From NCBI GenBank assembly GCA_946479515.1, contig CAMLGF010000089.1:1-12730 (forward strand): a stretch of 12,730 nt of DNA. The letters run 5' to 3'. This document shows, piece by piece, positions 1 through 8,038 of this stretch; position 1 is the stretch's first letter, and each line of letters opens with the position of its first letter. Made by a program: the position numbers and the translations under genes. The DNA comes from an uncultured Pseudomonadota bacterium (GTDB lineage: Bacteria > Pseudomonadota > Gammaproteobacteria > Steroidobacterales > Steroidobacteraceae). The notes beneath the pieces are model-generated. The model made no database searches. It saw nothing but the letters and a program-made list of their open reading frames with translations, and was not told where the DNA came from.

Positions 1-300
1 GGTGACCAGCGGACAGGTGGCGTCGAACACCGTGAGGCCGCGGCGCGCGGCCTCGTTCTCGACGGCGGCCGGCACGCCGTGGGCCGAAAAGATCACGGTG
101 GCGCCATCGGGCACCTGGTCGAGCTCGTCTACGAACACCGCACCCATGCGGCGCAGCCGGTCCACGACGTGCACGTTGTGCACCACCTCGTGACGCACGT
201 GAATGGGCGCGCCGAACAGCGCGATGGCCCGCTCGACGATGTCGATGGCGCGGTCGACGCCGGCACAGAACCCACGCGGATTGGCCAGGAGAATGCGCAT
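1..300 (-). CDS. ispH: 4-hydroxy-3-methylbut-2-enyl diphosphate reductase (IspH/LytB), N-terminal part
   Basis: Final enzyme of the MEP isoprenoid pathway. It is a cytosolic 4Fe-4S protein that reduces HMBPP to IPP and DMAPP. Only the first 100 codons are in the window; E. coli IspH is about 316 residues, so the gene is cut by the window edge and is not broken. The start reads [20 protein letters not shown], almost identical to E. coli. Visible are cluster-ligand Cys12 and Cys96 (in the FDATCPLVT stretch) and substrate-pocket His41 (RHEVVHN) and His74 (SAHGVP). The third Cys and the catalytic Glu lie beyond the edge. The ATG follows the lspA TAG with no gap, so translational coupling is likely, and no clear separate ribosome binding site is seen. 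It is the last visible gene of the murJ-ribF-ileS-lspA-ispH operon. The identification is essentially certain. Confidence 0.97.
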   Translation of the reverse strand, partial: MRILLANPRGFCAGVDRAIDIVERAIALFGAPIHVRHEVVHNVHVVDRLRRMGAVFVDELDQVPDGATVIFSAHGVPAAVENEAARRGLTVFDATCPLVT

Positions 301-828
301 CTAACCGGCCGCGGCGCGCTTCTCGCGCCGATGCTCGAGCAGGGAGTCCAGGATCACGAGTACGGCACCCACGCTGATGGCGGAATCCGCCACGTTGAAC
401 GCCGGAAAATAAGAGTTGCCCCAGTGCACCTGCACGAAGTCGATGACATGACCGAGGCGCAACCGATCGATGACATTGCCGATGGCGCCGCCGAGGATGA
501 GCACCAGCCCGCCCGCCAGCAGCCGGTGGCTGGCAAGCTCGAGCCGGCGCAGCCACACGAGGATGGCAATCGACACGCCGATGGCCAGCGCCGAGAGCAG
601 CCACCGCTGTGAACCGCCCCAGTCGTCGAACATGCTCCACGCCGCGCCGTAATTCACGGTGTGGATGATGTTGAGCACGGGCAGGACGTAGATGTCATGC
701 GTGACGCTGGCGACGATCAAGAGCTTGCTGACCTGGTCGAGCACGATCATGACGACCGTGATCCACAGCCAGCGCCAACCGCTTTCCTCCCAGGAGATCT
801 TGTCGTTCATGCCCATGGTCTCGGCCAT
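301..828 (-). CDS. lspA: Lipoprotein signal peptidase (signal peptidase II)
   Basis: Inner-membrane aspartic protease that removes signal peptides from diacylglyceryl-modified prolipoproteins. The product is 175 residues from the chosen ATG, close to the usual 160-170. The two catalytic aspartates sit in the family motifs GNVIDR (D121) and FNVADSAI (D148). VLDQVSK (residues 29-35) and NYGAAWS (59-65) are also conserved. Four hydrophobic segments lie at about 20-39, 75-94, 103-121 and 148-162. The start is not fixed. The ATG at 828 is 10 bases after the ileS stop, but its GAGG is only 1 base upstream. In-frame ATGs at 816 (13-base spacing) or 810 would give a more E. coli-like N terminus. A longer reading to 861 would overlap ileS. 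Its placement directly after ileS and before ispH matches the gammaproteobacterial operon. Confidence 0.96.
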   Translation of the reverse strand: MAETMGMNDKISWEESGWRWLWITVVMIVLDQVSKLLIVASVTHDIYVLPVLNIIHTVNYGAAWSMFDDWGGSQRWLLSALAIGVSIAILVWLRRLELASHRLLAGGLVLILGGAIGNVIDRLRLGHVIDFVQVHWGNSYFPAFNVADSAISVGAVLVILDSLLEHRREKRAAAG

Positions 829-838
829 TCCTCTTTGA

Positions 839-3709
839 CTATACGAACTGCCGGGGTTCACCCGCGCCGGTCACGTTTTCCACGCAGCGGCCGCAGATCG
901 TCTCGTGCCCGGCGTGGCTGCCCACGTCCGGGCGATGGTGCCAGCAACGCTCGCACTTCGGCGCCGCCGATGCCTGCGCGCGCACCCAGACGCCGCCGTC
1001 CTTGGCCCCCTCTTCCTTGGATATGGCGCCGACCTTGATCGCACCCACGGGCGGACCCGCGGCATTGCTGACGCGCTTCACCGTGGCCTCCGACGTGATC
1101 AACAGGAAGCGCAGCTCGGCGCCCAGCGCCATGAGCTTCTCGCGGAATTCGTCGCGTGCGAACACTTCGACCTCGGCGTCGAGCGAGCCGCCGATGGTAC
1201 CGGCGACGCGCAGCTTCTCGAGTTCGGCGGCCACGGCGGCCTTGAGCTGAATGAACAGGTTCCAGTCGATGGCGCTCTCGGGCACTTTCGGCAGCGGATG
1301 CCAGGTCTCGAGGAACACCGACGCGCCTCGCTTGCCGCCGCCGGCCGTGCCCGCCGGCAGGAAGCCCCAGATCTCGTCCGCCGTGTACGACAGGATGGGC
1401 GCGAGCCAGCGCACCATGCTCTCGGCGATGTGGAACAGCGCGGTCTGCGCCGAGCGGCGCGGCCGGCCCTGCTTCGGCGTGGTGTAGAGACGGTCCTTGA
1501 GCAGATCGAGGTAGAAGCCACCGAGGTCGACCACGCAGAAGTTGTGCACTTTCTGGTAGATGAGGTGGTACTGGTATTTGCGGTACGCGTCGACGATCTC
1601 CTCGTGCAACGCTGCGGTACGCGCCAGTGCCCAGCGATCGATGGCCACGAGCTCGTCGACCGGCACCGTGTCCGTCGCGGGATCGAAGCCCGCGAAGCTG
1701 CCCAACAAGTAACGCACCGTGTTGCGGATGCGTCGATACGAATCCGTGGTGCGCTTGAGGATTTCCTCCGTGAGCGCCATTTCATTGGCGTAATCCGTCG
1801 CCGCCACCCACAGGCGCAGCACGTCGGCGCCCAGCGTTGCCATCACCTTCTGCGGCTCGATGACGTTGCCCAGCGACTTGGACATCTTGCGGCCGTTCTC
1901 GTCGACCGTGAAACCATGCGTGAGCACGCCCTTGTACGGTGCGCGCGCGTACAGCGCCTCGGACATGAGCAGCGACGAGTGGAACCAGCCGCGATGCTGG
2001 TCCGAGCCTTCGAGGTACAGGTCCACTGGCGGCTGCACCTCCTCCGGATGCGTGTGATGCACGCACTCGAACGACAGGCCCGAATCGGCCCACACGTCCA
2101 TGACGTCGGTGACCTTCTCGTAGGCATCGGCCTCGGCGCCTAACAACTCTTTGGCGTCGAGATCGAACCATGCGTCGATGCCGTCCTTCTCGACGCGACT
2201 GGCAACGAGGTCGATCAGCTCCTGGGTGCGCGGATGCAGCTCCTGGGTCTGCTTGTGCACGAACAGCGTGATGGGCACGCCCCAGGTGCGCTGGCGCGAG
2301 AGGCACCAGTCCGGGCGGTTCTCGATCATGTTGTAGATGCGTTGCTCGCCCCACTCGGGCACCCACTGCGTCTTCTTGATGTCGCGCAGCGCGTTGGCGC
2401 GCAGACCCTTCTGCTCCATCGAGATGAACCACTGCGGCGTGGCGCGGAAGATCAGCGGCGTCTTGTGACGCCAGCAGCACGGATAGCTGTGCTGGAAGGG
2501 CTCGTGCTTGAGCAGCCGCCCGCGCTGCGCCAGCTCGTCGATGAGCACCGGGTTGGCATCGCTGACCTTCATGCCGGCCACGAACGGCGTGCCTTCGCGG
2601 AAGCGGCCATCGCCCATCACGGGGTTGTCGACGGGCAGGCTGTACTTCGTCCCCACCACGAAGTCTTCCTGGCCATGCGCAGGCGCGGTGTGTACGGCGC
2701 CGGTACCTGCGTCGAGCGTGACGTGATCGCCGAGGATCACCGGCACGTGCTTGGCCAGGAACGGATGCTGCAGCTGCAGATGTTCGAGCTGGTCGCCCGT
2801 GAACTGGCCCAGCACCTGGCCCTTGCCGAGCCCATAGCGCTTGAGACAGGCATCCAGCAGTTCGTTGGCAAGCACGAGTAGTTCGGACTGTCCGTTGCGC
2901 GACACCCAGAGCAGCACGTATTCGATCTTGGGACCGAGCGCGACCGCTTCGTTGGCGGGCAACGTCCAGGGCGTGGTGGTCCAGATCACCAGCGACGCCG
3001 GGAAGGCGCCGATTACATCGGGCTTCACGCCCACGCGGCGCGCGAGCTCGCCGTTGTCGGCCACGCGGAAGGCCACGTCGACGGCGGGCGAGGTCTTGTC
3101 CTCATACTCGACCTCGGCCTCGGCCAGCGACGAGCGGCAGTCGACGCACCAGTAGACAGGCTTCGCGCCCTTGTAGAGATGTCCGTTGCGGATGATGTGC
3201 CCCAGCGCGCGGATCTGCTGCGCCTCGAAGCGCGGATCCATCGTCAGGTACGGGCGGTCCCAGTCCGCGAGCACGCCGAAGCGTTTGAACCCCGCGCGCT
3301 GCAGGTCCACCTGCTCCTGCGCGAACTTGCGGCAGGCGGCGCGGAATGCCTTGGCGTCGAGCTTGGCGCCGACGCGGCCGTGTTTCTTCTCGACCTGGTG
3401 CTCGATGGGCAGGCCGTGGCAGTCCCAGCCGGGAATGTACGGCGAGTCGTACCCGTCGAGCGTGTGCGACTTGACCACGATGTCCTTGAGCACCTTGTTG
3501 AGGAAATGCCCCAGGTGCGGCGCGCCGTTGGCGTACGGCGGCCCGTCGTGCAGCACGAAGCGCGGCCGGCCCATGGCGATCTTGCGCAACTGGCCGTAGA
3601 GGTCCTTCTGCTCCCAGGCCGCGAGCATCTTCGGCTCGCGCTGCGCCAGGTCGGCCTTCATCGGGAAGGCGGTTTCGGGAAGGTTGATCGTGCTCTTGTA
3701 GTCTGCCAA
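839..3709 (-). CDS. ileS: Isoleucyl-tRNA synthetase
   Basis: Class I aminoacyl-tRNA synthetase that charges tRNA-Ile with isoleucine and edits valine. The 956 residues are close to E. coli IleS (938). Domain order: N-terminal ADYKSTINLPETAFP as in E. coli; catalytic signature HLGH at 65-68; CP1 editing domain with TTTPW at 244-248; DQHRGWFHSS at 570-579; KMSKS at 608-612; anticodon-binding helical domain from about 650; and a C-terminal zinc finger with Cys919, Cys922, Cys939 and Cys942. The zinc finger marks the bacterial, mupirocin-sensitive type rather than the IleS2 type. The start codon is TTG at 3709. It is chosen because the conserved first residues begin there and the next Met (residue 17) would cut into the conserved N terminus. 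Only a weak GGACGAG lies upstream. It begins 19 bases after ribF ends and is complete. Confidence 0.98.
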   Translation of the reverse strand: MADYKSTINLPETAFPMKADLAQREPKMLAAWEQKDLYGQLRKIAMGRPRFVLHDGPPYANGAPHLGHFLNKVLKDIVVKSHTLDGYDSPYIPGWDCHGLPIEHQVEKKHGRVGAKLDAKAFRAACRKFAQEQVDLQRAGFKRFGVLADWDRPYLTMDPRFEAQQIRALGHIIRNGHLYKGAKPVYWCVDCRSSLAEAEVEYEDKTSPAVDVAFRVADNGELARRVGVKPDVIGAFPASLVIWTTTPWTLPANEAVALGPKIEYVLLWVSRNGQSELLVLANELLDACLKRYGLGKGQVLGQFTGDQLEHLQLQHPFLAKHVPVILGDHVTLDAGTGAVHTAPAHGQEDFVVGTKYSLPVDNPVMGDGRFREGTPFVAGMKVSDANPVLIDELAQRGRLLKHEPFQHSYPCCWRHKTPLIFRATPQWFISMEQKGLRANALRDIKKTQWVPEWGEQRIYNMIENRPDWCLSRQRTWGVPITLFVHKQTQELHPRTQELIDLVASRVEKDGIDAWFDLDAKELLGAEADAYEKVTDVMDVWADSGLSFECVHHTHPEEVQPPVDLYLEGSDQHRGWFHSSLLMSEALYARAPYKGVLTHGFTVDENGRKMSKSLGNVIEPQKVMATLGADVLRLWVAATDYANEMALTEEILKRTTDSYRRIRNTVRYLLGSFAGFDPATDTVPVDELVAIDRWALARTAALHEEIVDAYRKYQYHLIYQKVHNFCVVDLGGFYLDLLKDRLYTTPKQGRPRRSAQTALFHIAESMVRWLAPILSYTADEIWGFLPAGTAGGGKRGASVFLETWHPLPKVPESAIDWNLFIQLKAAVAAELEKLRVAGTIGGSLDAEVEVFARDEFREKLMALGAELRFLLITSEATVKRVSNAAGPPVGAIKVGAISKEEGAKDGGVWVRAQASAAPKCERCWHHRPDVGSHAGHETICGRCVENVTGAGEPRQFV

Positions 3710-3728
3710 GCGTCTCGTCCTCTAGCTA

Positions 3729-4673
3729 TTACAGAAGCCGCCGCGCTTCGGCCGCGTCATGGTGCATCTGCCGCACCAGCGCGTCGAGATCGGCGAACTT
3801 CTCCTCGTCGCGGATCTTCGCGACGAACTCCACTTCCAGCTCGCGTCCGTACAGCGAGCCATCGAAATCGAACACGTGCGCCTCGAGCAGCGGCTCGCCG
3901 CCGCCCACCGTGGGCCGCACGCCGAGGCTCGACACGCCCGCGAAGGGCTTGTGGGCATTCGCCGGGTCCACGCCGCGCACGCGCACCGCGTGGATGCCGG
4001 TGAACGGCAGGCGACGGCGGCGCATGCGAATGTTCGCCGTGGGATATCCCAGTCGCCGCCCCAGCTGCTCACCCCGCACCACCCGCCCGCGCATCGAATA
4101 CGGCCGCCCGAGCAGATCGCGCGCCTTCGCGAAATCGCCCGCGGCCAGCGCCGCGCGCACACCGCTCGAGCTCACTCGCACGTCGTCGATGCACACCGAC
4201 GGCACCAGTTCGAGCGCGAACTGCCCCGCATCCGCGGCCGCGCGCAGCAGCGCGATGCTGCCGGCGCCGCCGCGCCCGAACCGGAAGTCCTGACCCACTA
4301 CCACGGCCGAGGCCTGGAAGTGGTCCGTGAGCAGCGCCACGAACTGCTCCCCCGTGAGCGAACGCAGCTTCTCGTCGAAGCGCAACACGCACAGGTAATC
4401 GAGATCCGAGCGCTCCAGCACCTGGCAGCGCTCGCGGAAATCCGTGAGCCTCGCCGGCGACTCGCCCGCTGGCTTCGACTGTGAGGCCAGGTATTCGCGC
4501 GGCAAGGGCTCGAAGGTCAGCATCATCGAGGGCTTGCCGAGCTGACGGGCCAGTCCGCAGGCACTGGCGATGAGCGCGCCGTGCCCGAGGTGGATGCCAT
4601 CGAAACTGCCGATGGTGATGGCGGCGCCGCGGTGGGCGGCCTTCAGCCCCTGCAATCCCCGGATGATTCGCAC
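3729..4673 (-). CDS. ribF: Bifunctional riboflavin kinase / FAD synthetase
   Basis: Cytosolic enzyme that phosphorylates riboflavin to FMN and adenylylates FMN to FAD. The product is 314 residues, as expected for the family. The N-terminal nucleotidyltransferase domain shows FDGIHLGH (24-31, the HxGH motif), GQDFRFGRGGAG (127-138) and VSSSGVR (167-173, equivalent to the usual ISSTxIR). The C-terminal flavokinase domain (about 185-310) shows LGYPTANI (208-215) and the beta-barrel stretch HAVRVRGV. The start codon is GTG at 4673, 4 bases after the murJ stop. A G-rich run at the murJ 3' end is the only ribosome-binding candidate, so coupled translation is likely. The gene order ribF-ileS-lspA is the standard gammaproteobacterial one. 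Confidence 0.97.
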   Translation of the reverse strand: MRIIRGLQGLKAAHRGAAITIGSFDGIHLGHGALIASACGLARQLGKPSMMLTFEPLPREYLASQSKPAGESPARLTDFRERCQVLERSDLDYLCVLRFDEKLRSLTGEQFVALLTDHFQASAVVVGQDFRFGRGGAGSIALLRAAADAGQFALELVPSVCIDDVRVSSSGVRAALAAGDFAKARDLLGRPYSMRGRVVRGEQLGRRLGYPTANIRMRRRRLPFTGIHAVRVRGVDPANAHKPFAGVSSLGVRPTVGGGEPLLEAHVFDFDGSLYGRELEVEFVAKIRDEEKFADLDALVRQMHHDAAEARRLL

Positions 4674-4677
4674 GCGA

Positions 4678-6243
4678 TTATGCCCCCGCCACGTTGCGCA
4701 GGTGGCGCAAACGCGTGCCGGCCATCAGCAGCGCGCCGAAATAGGCGGCCGCGCCAGCCACGATGCACAGCGCCAGGCGGCCGGCGCGCGCCCAGTGCGA
4801 CAGGGACAGCCAGCCCTCGAGATCGCCGCCCAGCCAGATCAGCACGCCTGACATGACCGCGTTCGCGAACAGCACGCGCGTCATGAGCGCGCTCCAGCCC
4901 GGACGCGCCCGAAACACGCCAGCGCGCCGCAGGCCCGTCCACAAGAGTGTGGTGTTCACCGCCGCGGCGATACAGGTCGAGGTGGCGATGAGGATGTGCG
5001 GATAGGGAAAGCCGAAATGCTTGGCGGGCAGTACCACGCCCGCGTTGATGGCCATGTTCACGCCCAGCGCGATGAGGCCCACGCGCACCGGTGTCTTCGT
5101 GTCCTGGCGAGCGAAGTAGCCCGGCGCCAGCACTTTCACCAGGCTGAAGCCCAGCAATCCCCACGAGTACGCCATGAGCGCGTAGGTGGCCATGTGCACG
5201 TCCTGCACGTCGAACTTGCCGTAGCCGAACGTCGTCGCCGTGAGCGGGCCCGCGAACACCAGCATGGCGACCGCCGCCGGCGACACGAGCACGATGACCA
5301 GCCGCAACGCCCAGTCCAGCGTCCCCGAGAAATGCTCCATGGACTCGGCGGCGTGATGCCGCGAGAGGCTGGGCAGGATCACCGTGGCCAGCGCGATGCT
5401 GAACACGCCCAGCGGGAATTCCATGAGCCGATCGGCGTAATACAGCCACGAGACGCTGCCCGTGACGAGAAAACTCGCGATCACCGTGTCCAGCAACAGG
5501 CTGACCTGTGCCACCGACGAGCCGAATATTCCCGGCATCATGAGCCTGCCGATGCGGCGCACGCCCTCGGCCGCCGGGCGCCAGCGCGGCCAGCGGAACA
5601 GCCCGAGCCGCACCACCGTCGGAATCTGGAAAGCCACCTGCAGCATGCCGCTGACGAACACGCCCATGGCCAGCGCGATGCCGGGCCTTTCCGTGTGCGG
5701 CGCGATCCACAGCGCGGTGATGACCATCACCACGTTCATGATCACCTGCGTGTAGGCCGGCAGCGCGAAACGGTTGTAGCTGTTGAGCACGCCCGAGAAC
5801 AGCGCGCTCATCGAGATGAAGAATAGATAGGGGAACGTCCAGCGCAGCATCGACACCGCGAGGTCGAACTTGTTGGCGTCGGCATGCCAGCCCGGCGCGA
5901 ACAGCAGGATGATCAGCGGCGCGGCGATGACCCCCAGCAGCGTGAACACGCAGAGCAGCACGCCGAAGGTGCCGGCCACGTCGTCCACGAGGTCGCGCAC
6001 TTCGTCATGCGGCCGCTTGACCTTGTACTCGCTGATGACCGGCACGAAGGCCTGGCTGAACGAGCCTTCGGCGAACAGGCGGCGCAGGAAATTCGGGATC
6101 TTGAAGGCCACCAGCCAGGCGTCCATGAACGCGCTGGCGCCGAAGGCCACGGCGTAGACGATCTCGCGGGCGAGGCCGGTGATTCGCGAGACCAGCGTGG
6201 CGCTGCCCGTCACCAGGGTGCTCTTGAAAATGCGTCCGCTCAA
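4678..6243 (-). CDS. murJ: Lipid II flippase MurJ (MviN)
   Basis: Polytopic inner-membrane flippase of the MOP superfamily that moves lipid II to the periplasmic face for peptidoglycan synthesis. The 521 residues match the family (about 510-525), with about 14 hydrophobic segments. The signature FKIPNFLRRLFAEGSFSQAF starts at residue 47. Charged residues essential in E. coli MurJ are present by eye alignment: R20, D41 and R54 correspond to E. coli R18, D39 and R52, and R26 to R24. The start is TTG at 6243, which places SGRIFKSTLVTGSATLVSRITG against the E. coli N terminus. An ATG 7 bases upstream (6250) is in another frame. No strong ribosome binding site is visible. It is the first gene of the five-gene operon, divergent from rpsT, and complete. 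Confidence 0.97.
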   Translation of the reverse strand: MSGRIFKSTLVTGSATLVSRITGLAREIVYAVAFGASAFMDAWLVAFKIPNFLRRLFAEGSFSQAFVPVISEYKVKRPHDEVRDLVDDVAGTFGVLLCVFTLLGVIAAPLIILLFAPGWHADANKFDLAVSMLRWTFPYLFFISMSALFSGVLNSYNRFALPAYTQVIMNVVMVITALWIAPHTERPGIALAMGVFVSGMLQVAFQIPTVVRLGLFRWPRWRPAAEGVRRIGRLMMPGIFGSSVAQVSLLLDTVIASFLVTGSVSWLYYADRLMEFPLGVFSIALATVILPSLSRHHAAESMEHFSGTLDWALRLVIVLVSPAAVAMLVFAGPLTATTFGYGKFDVQDVHMATYALMAYSWGLLGFSLVKVLAPGYFARQDTKTPVRVGLIALGVNMAINAGVVLPAKHFGFPYPHILIATSTCIAAAVNTTLLWTGLRRAGVFRARPGWSALMTRVLFANAVMSGVLIWLGGDLEGWLSLSHWARAGRLALCIVAGAAAYFGALLMAGTRLRHLRNVAGA

Positions 6244-6312
6244 TTGCCAATCACTCGGCCAACCACTCGGGCAAGCACCCGGAAAATAAGGGAAAAACGC
6301 CGGCAGCCGCGC

Positions 6313-6318
6313 ACTATA
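6313..6318 (-). promoter_or_regulatory. Possible -10 box for the murJ operon
   Basis: On the minus strand TATAGT lies 70 bases upstream of the murJ TTG start, inside the 171-base divergent gap between murJ and rpsT (6244-6414). At the expected distance upstream only poor -35 matches exist (CTCATT at 17-base spacing). It is the best-looking -10 in this gap on this strand, but it is a guess. Confidence 0.3.
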
Positions 6319-6349
6319 CCGGAACCCTGCACATTAATGAGGGCGAGCG

Positions 6350-6378
6350 TTGACAAGGTGGGGGTGCCTCAGCACACT
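6350..6378 (+). promoter_or_regulatory. Candidate sigma70 promoter of rpsT
   Basis: A perfect TTGACA (6350-6355) is followed, after a 17-base spacer, by CACACT (6373-6378), a weak 3/6 match to TATAAT. Transcription would start near 6385 and give a leader of about 30 bases before the GTG start of rpsT. The -35 is convincing and the -10 is not. It is the only consensus -35 in the divergent gap. Confidence 0.45.
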
Positions 6379-6405
6379 ACGCGCCCTTCAAACGACCCGG
6401 ATTTC

Positions 6406-6409
6406 GGAG
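6406..6409 (+). promoter_or_regulatory. Ribosome binding site fixing the GTG start of rpsT
   Basis: GGAG ends 5 bases before the GTG at 6415. No ATG or other start with better spacing precedes the ANTKSAEKAA sequence, so this site decides the S20 start. Confidence 0.75.
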
Positions 6410-6414
6410 TTTTT

Positions 6415-6678
6415 GTGGCGAATACCAAGTCGGCCGAGAAGGCCGCCCGTCGAGCTGAGACCAACCGAGCCCGCAACGTGGCGCTGCGTTCGCGCATGCG
6501 CACGGCGCTGCGCAAGGTGAACGACGCCCTCGCCGCCGGCAACAAGGCTGACGCCACCGCCGCGCTGAAGGACGCCCAGCCGATGATCGATTCGCTGGTC
6601 AACAAGAACGTCATCCATCGCAACAAGGCCGCCCGCCACAAGAGCGCGCTGTCGGCCCGCGTCAAGGCGATGAAGTAG
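6415..6678 (+). CDS. rpsT: 30S ribosomal protein S20
   Basis: Small primary-binding protein of the 30S subunit that contacts 16S rRNA. The product is 87 residues, the same length as E. coli S20. It is Lys/Arg/Ala-rich and largely helical: ANTKSAEKAARRAETNR at the N terminus and NKNVIHRNKAARHKSALS near the end, both family hallmarks. The start is GTG at 6415, chosen because the mature sequence begins ANTKSA and a GGAG (6406-6409) lies 5 bases upstream. An open frame extends much further 5' (to 5884) but is shadow sequence across murJ. E. coli rpsT also uses a non-ATG start (UUG), and weak initiation there is tied to autoregulation; the same may hold here. It is divergent from the murJ-ribF-ileS operon, as rpsT is from ribF in E. 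coli. Confidence 0.97.
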   Translation: MANTKSAEKAARRAETNRARNVALRSRMRTALRKVNDALAAGNKADATAALKDAQPMIDSLVNKNVIHRNKAARHKSALSARVKAMK

Positions 6679-6780
6679 CCGGCGACTGGCTCACGTTCGC
6701 GTCCTCGCGAAAGGGTGCCTGCCCCCATCCACCTCAAGACGATCAAGCCTCCGAGGCCCCAAAGGCCGGAGCACGAAACA

Positions 6781-6802
6781 CCCGCCTCACGGCGGGTTTT
6801 TT
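6781..6802 (+). terminator. Rho-independent terminator of rpsT
   Basis: A 6-bp perfect stem CCCGCC/GGCGGG with a TCAC loop (extended by an A-T pair) is followed by six T residues (6797-6802). It lies about 100 bases after the rpsT stop. Two smaller hairpins precede it: TTCGCG/CGCGAA at 6696-6711 and CTCC-GGCC/GGCC-GGAG at 6749-6771. The minus strand lacks a comparable T tract, so for the convergent fic gene it would be weaker. Confidence 0.85.
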
Positions 6803-6848
6803 GTTTCCGGAATCTGCATTCGTCACCGCAGCGAAAGGGCGATTCGTC

Positions 6849-8027
6849 TCATCGCCTGGATCGGCTGTCCGGCAGTTCCATGCCTTCGTTCAGGATCGCG
6901 GTGTATCGCGCATAGCTGAACACCCGCCCACGTTGTCTGCTGGTGAGCTCTGTCACGATGCCGAGTCGCTCCAGGTGCGCCAGGCTCTTGTTCACCGTGG
7001 CGGGAGTCAGTCCGGTGGCCTTCACCAGGGACCCGGAAGTAGCTAGCGGTTGGCCCAGCAATCGGCGATGCACCGCCAGTGCCGAAGCCGAAGCGCGACC
7101 CAGCTTTTCTATCTTCCTGGCGTCCTCCGCCCCCAGCTCCAGGAGGCGTCTGGCCGAGCTCAGGGCCTGAGCGGCACTGGCGATCAATGCATCGGCGAAG
7201 AACTCCAGCCACGTTTCCCAGTCCCCTCGCTCGCGTACCCTGTTGAGCAGTTCGTAGTACGCCGCGCGGTGCTCCTTGAAATGCAAGCTGATGTACAGCA
7301 GCGGCTGGCGCAAGAGGCCATCCGCGGCCAATTGCAGCGCGATGAGCAATCGCCCCACCCGGCCATTGCCGTCGAGAAATGGATGGATGGTCTCGAACTG
7401 CACATGGGCCAACGCCGCCTTCACCAGCGAGGGGGTAGGCTGCGGATCGTCATGCAGAAAACGCTCGAAGGCGGCGATGCAGTCTGGAACATGTTCGGCT
7501 GGAGGTGGAACGAAAGCCGCGTTACCAGGCCGGGTGCCGCCGATCCACACCTGCGAGCGGCGGAATTCGCCGGGCGTGAGGTTGGAGCCTTTGCCCCCAC
7601 CCAGCAGTACCCGGTGGATCTCTCGAATCAGACGCTGGGACAGTGGGAGTTTTGGCAGGCGTTTCAGGCCATGCTCCAGCGCCGCCACATACCGGCTGAC
7701 TTCTTCTGCGTCTTTGGACGGGACGCCAGGCTGTTCGTCCAGTTCGTACAGCATCAGGTCCGACAGCGAAGACTGTGTGCCCTCGATCATCGAAGACAGC
7801 ACAGCCTCTTTGCGGACGAAGCTGTAGAGCAGCAGCGAGGCATTGGGGAGCTGATCGGTCACTGCATCCAGCCGACCTAACGCCAGCAGCGCCGAGTCGT
7901 AGCGGGCATGCAGGGTGTGGCTCCAATGTACGGGAGGTACCGGCGGCAATGGCAACGGTACATAGGCGCGGAAGGGATCACCGGTGGTGGTTACCTCGAC
8001 GTATCGGCCCTGCGGAGGTCGGTCCAA
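6849..8027 (-). CDS. Fic family protein (class II AMP-transferase) with C-terminal winged helix
   Basis: Fic enzymes usually transfer AMP from ATP to Ser, Thr or Tyr hydroxyls of target proteins; the target here is unknown. In the 392 residues the full active-site motif HPFLDGNGRVGR is at 215-226 (catalytic His215, metal-binding Asp219, phosphate-binding Asn221 and Arg226). Upstream is an intact inhibitory motif SSMIEG (Ser78, Glu82, Gly83), fitting class II Fic proteins, where self-inhibition lies N-terminal in the same chain. An N-terminal Fic_N-like region spans about 35-130. Residues about 315-380 read as a winged helix (SGSLVKATGLTPATVNKSLA, then LERLGIVTE), as in Shewanella-type Fic proteins. 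The start is TTG at 8027 with AGGA 7 bases upstream. There is no partner antitoxin gene, as expected with built-in inhibition. It stands alone between core genes and has its own palindromic promoter region, which suggests autoregulated accessory DNA. Confidence 0.93.
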   Translation of the reverse strand: MDRPPQGRYVEVTTTGDPFRAYVPLPLPPVPPVHWSHTLHARYDSALLALGRLDAVTDQLPNASLLLYSFVRKEAVLSSMIEGTQSSLSDLMLYELDEQPGVPSKDAEEVSRYVAALEHGLKRLPKLPLSQRLIREIHRVLLGGGKGSNLTPGEFRRSQVWIGGTRPGNAAFVPPPAEHVPDCIAAFERFLHDDPQPTPSLVKAALAHVQFETIHPFLDGNGRVGRLLIALQLAADGLLRQPLLYISLHFKEHRAAYYELLNRVRERGDWETWLEFFADALIASAAQALSSARRLLELGAEDARKIEKLGRASASALAVHRRLLGQPLATSGSLVKATGLTPATVNKSLAHLERLGIVTELTSRQRGRVFSYARYTAILNEGMELPDSRSRR

Positions 8028-8034
8028 ACTGGCA

Positions 8035-8038
8035 TCCT
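8035..8038 (-). promoter_or_regulatory. Ribosome binding site of fic, overlapping operator arm
   Basis: Minus-strand AGGA with a 7-base gap to the TTG at 8027. Three of its bases (8036-8038) are the outer end of the 13-base palindrome arm at 8036-8048. A nearby ATG (8035-8033) is out of frame, so this site supports the TTG. Confidence 0.6.

Noticed and set aside
829..861. Longer lspA starting inside ileS
   Set aside because: It would overlap the ileS 3' end and add 11 residues not seen in the family. Starts at 828, 816 or 810 fit better.
905..2143. Long plus-strand open frame (412 codons) opposite ileS
   Set aside because: Antisense to a complete ileS with all catalytic motifs. The translation is His/Arg/Gln-rich with no family features, as expected for a shadow frame in GC-rich DNA.
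2138..2144. GCCTAAC / GTTAGGC motifs (also 8064-8070, 8914-8920, 9809-9815), resembling integron attC core sites
   Set aside because: Two lie in Leu-Leu-Gly codons of ileS and obgE, one in the rplU-rpmA gap and one within the fic palindrome. None has a paired core at attC distance, and there is no integrase. The count is not far from chance.
5884..6414. N-terminal extension of the rpsT frame to 264 codons
   Set aside because: The upstream part is antisense to murJ and then crosses the promoter gap. S20 is 87 residues and the GGAG-GTG start fits.
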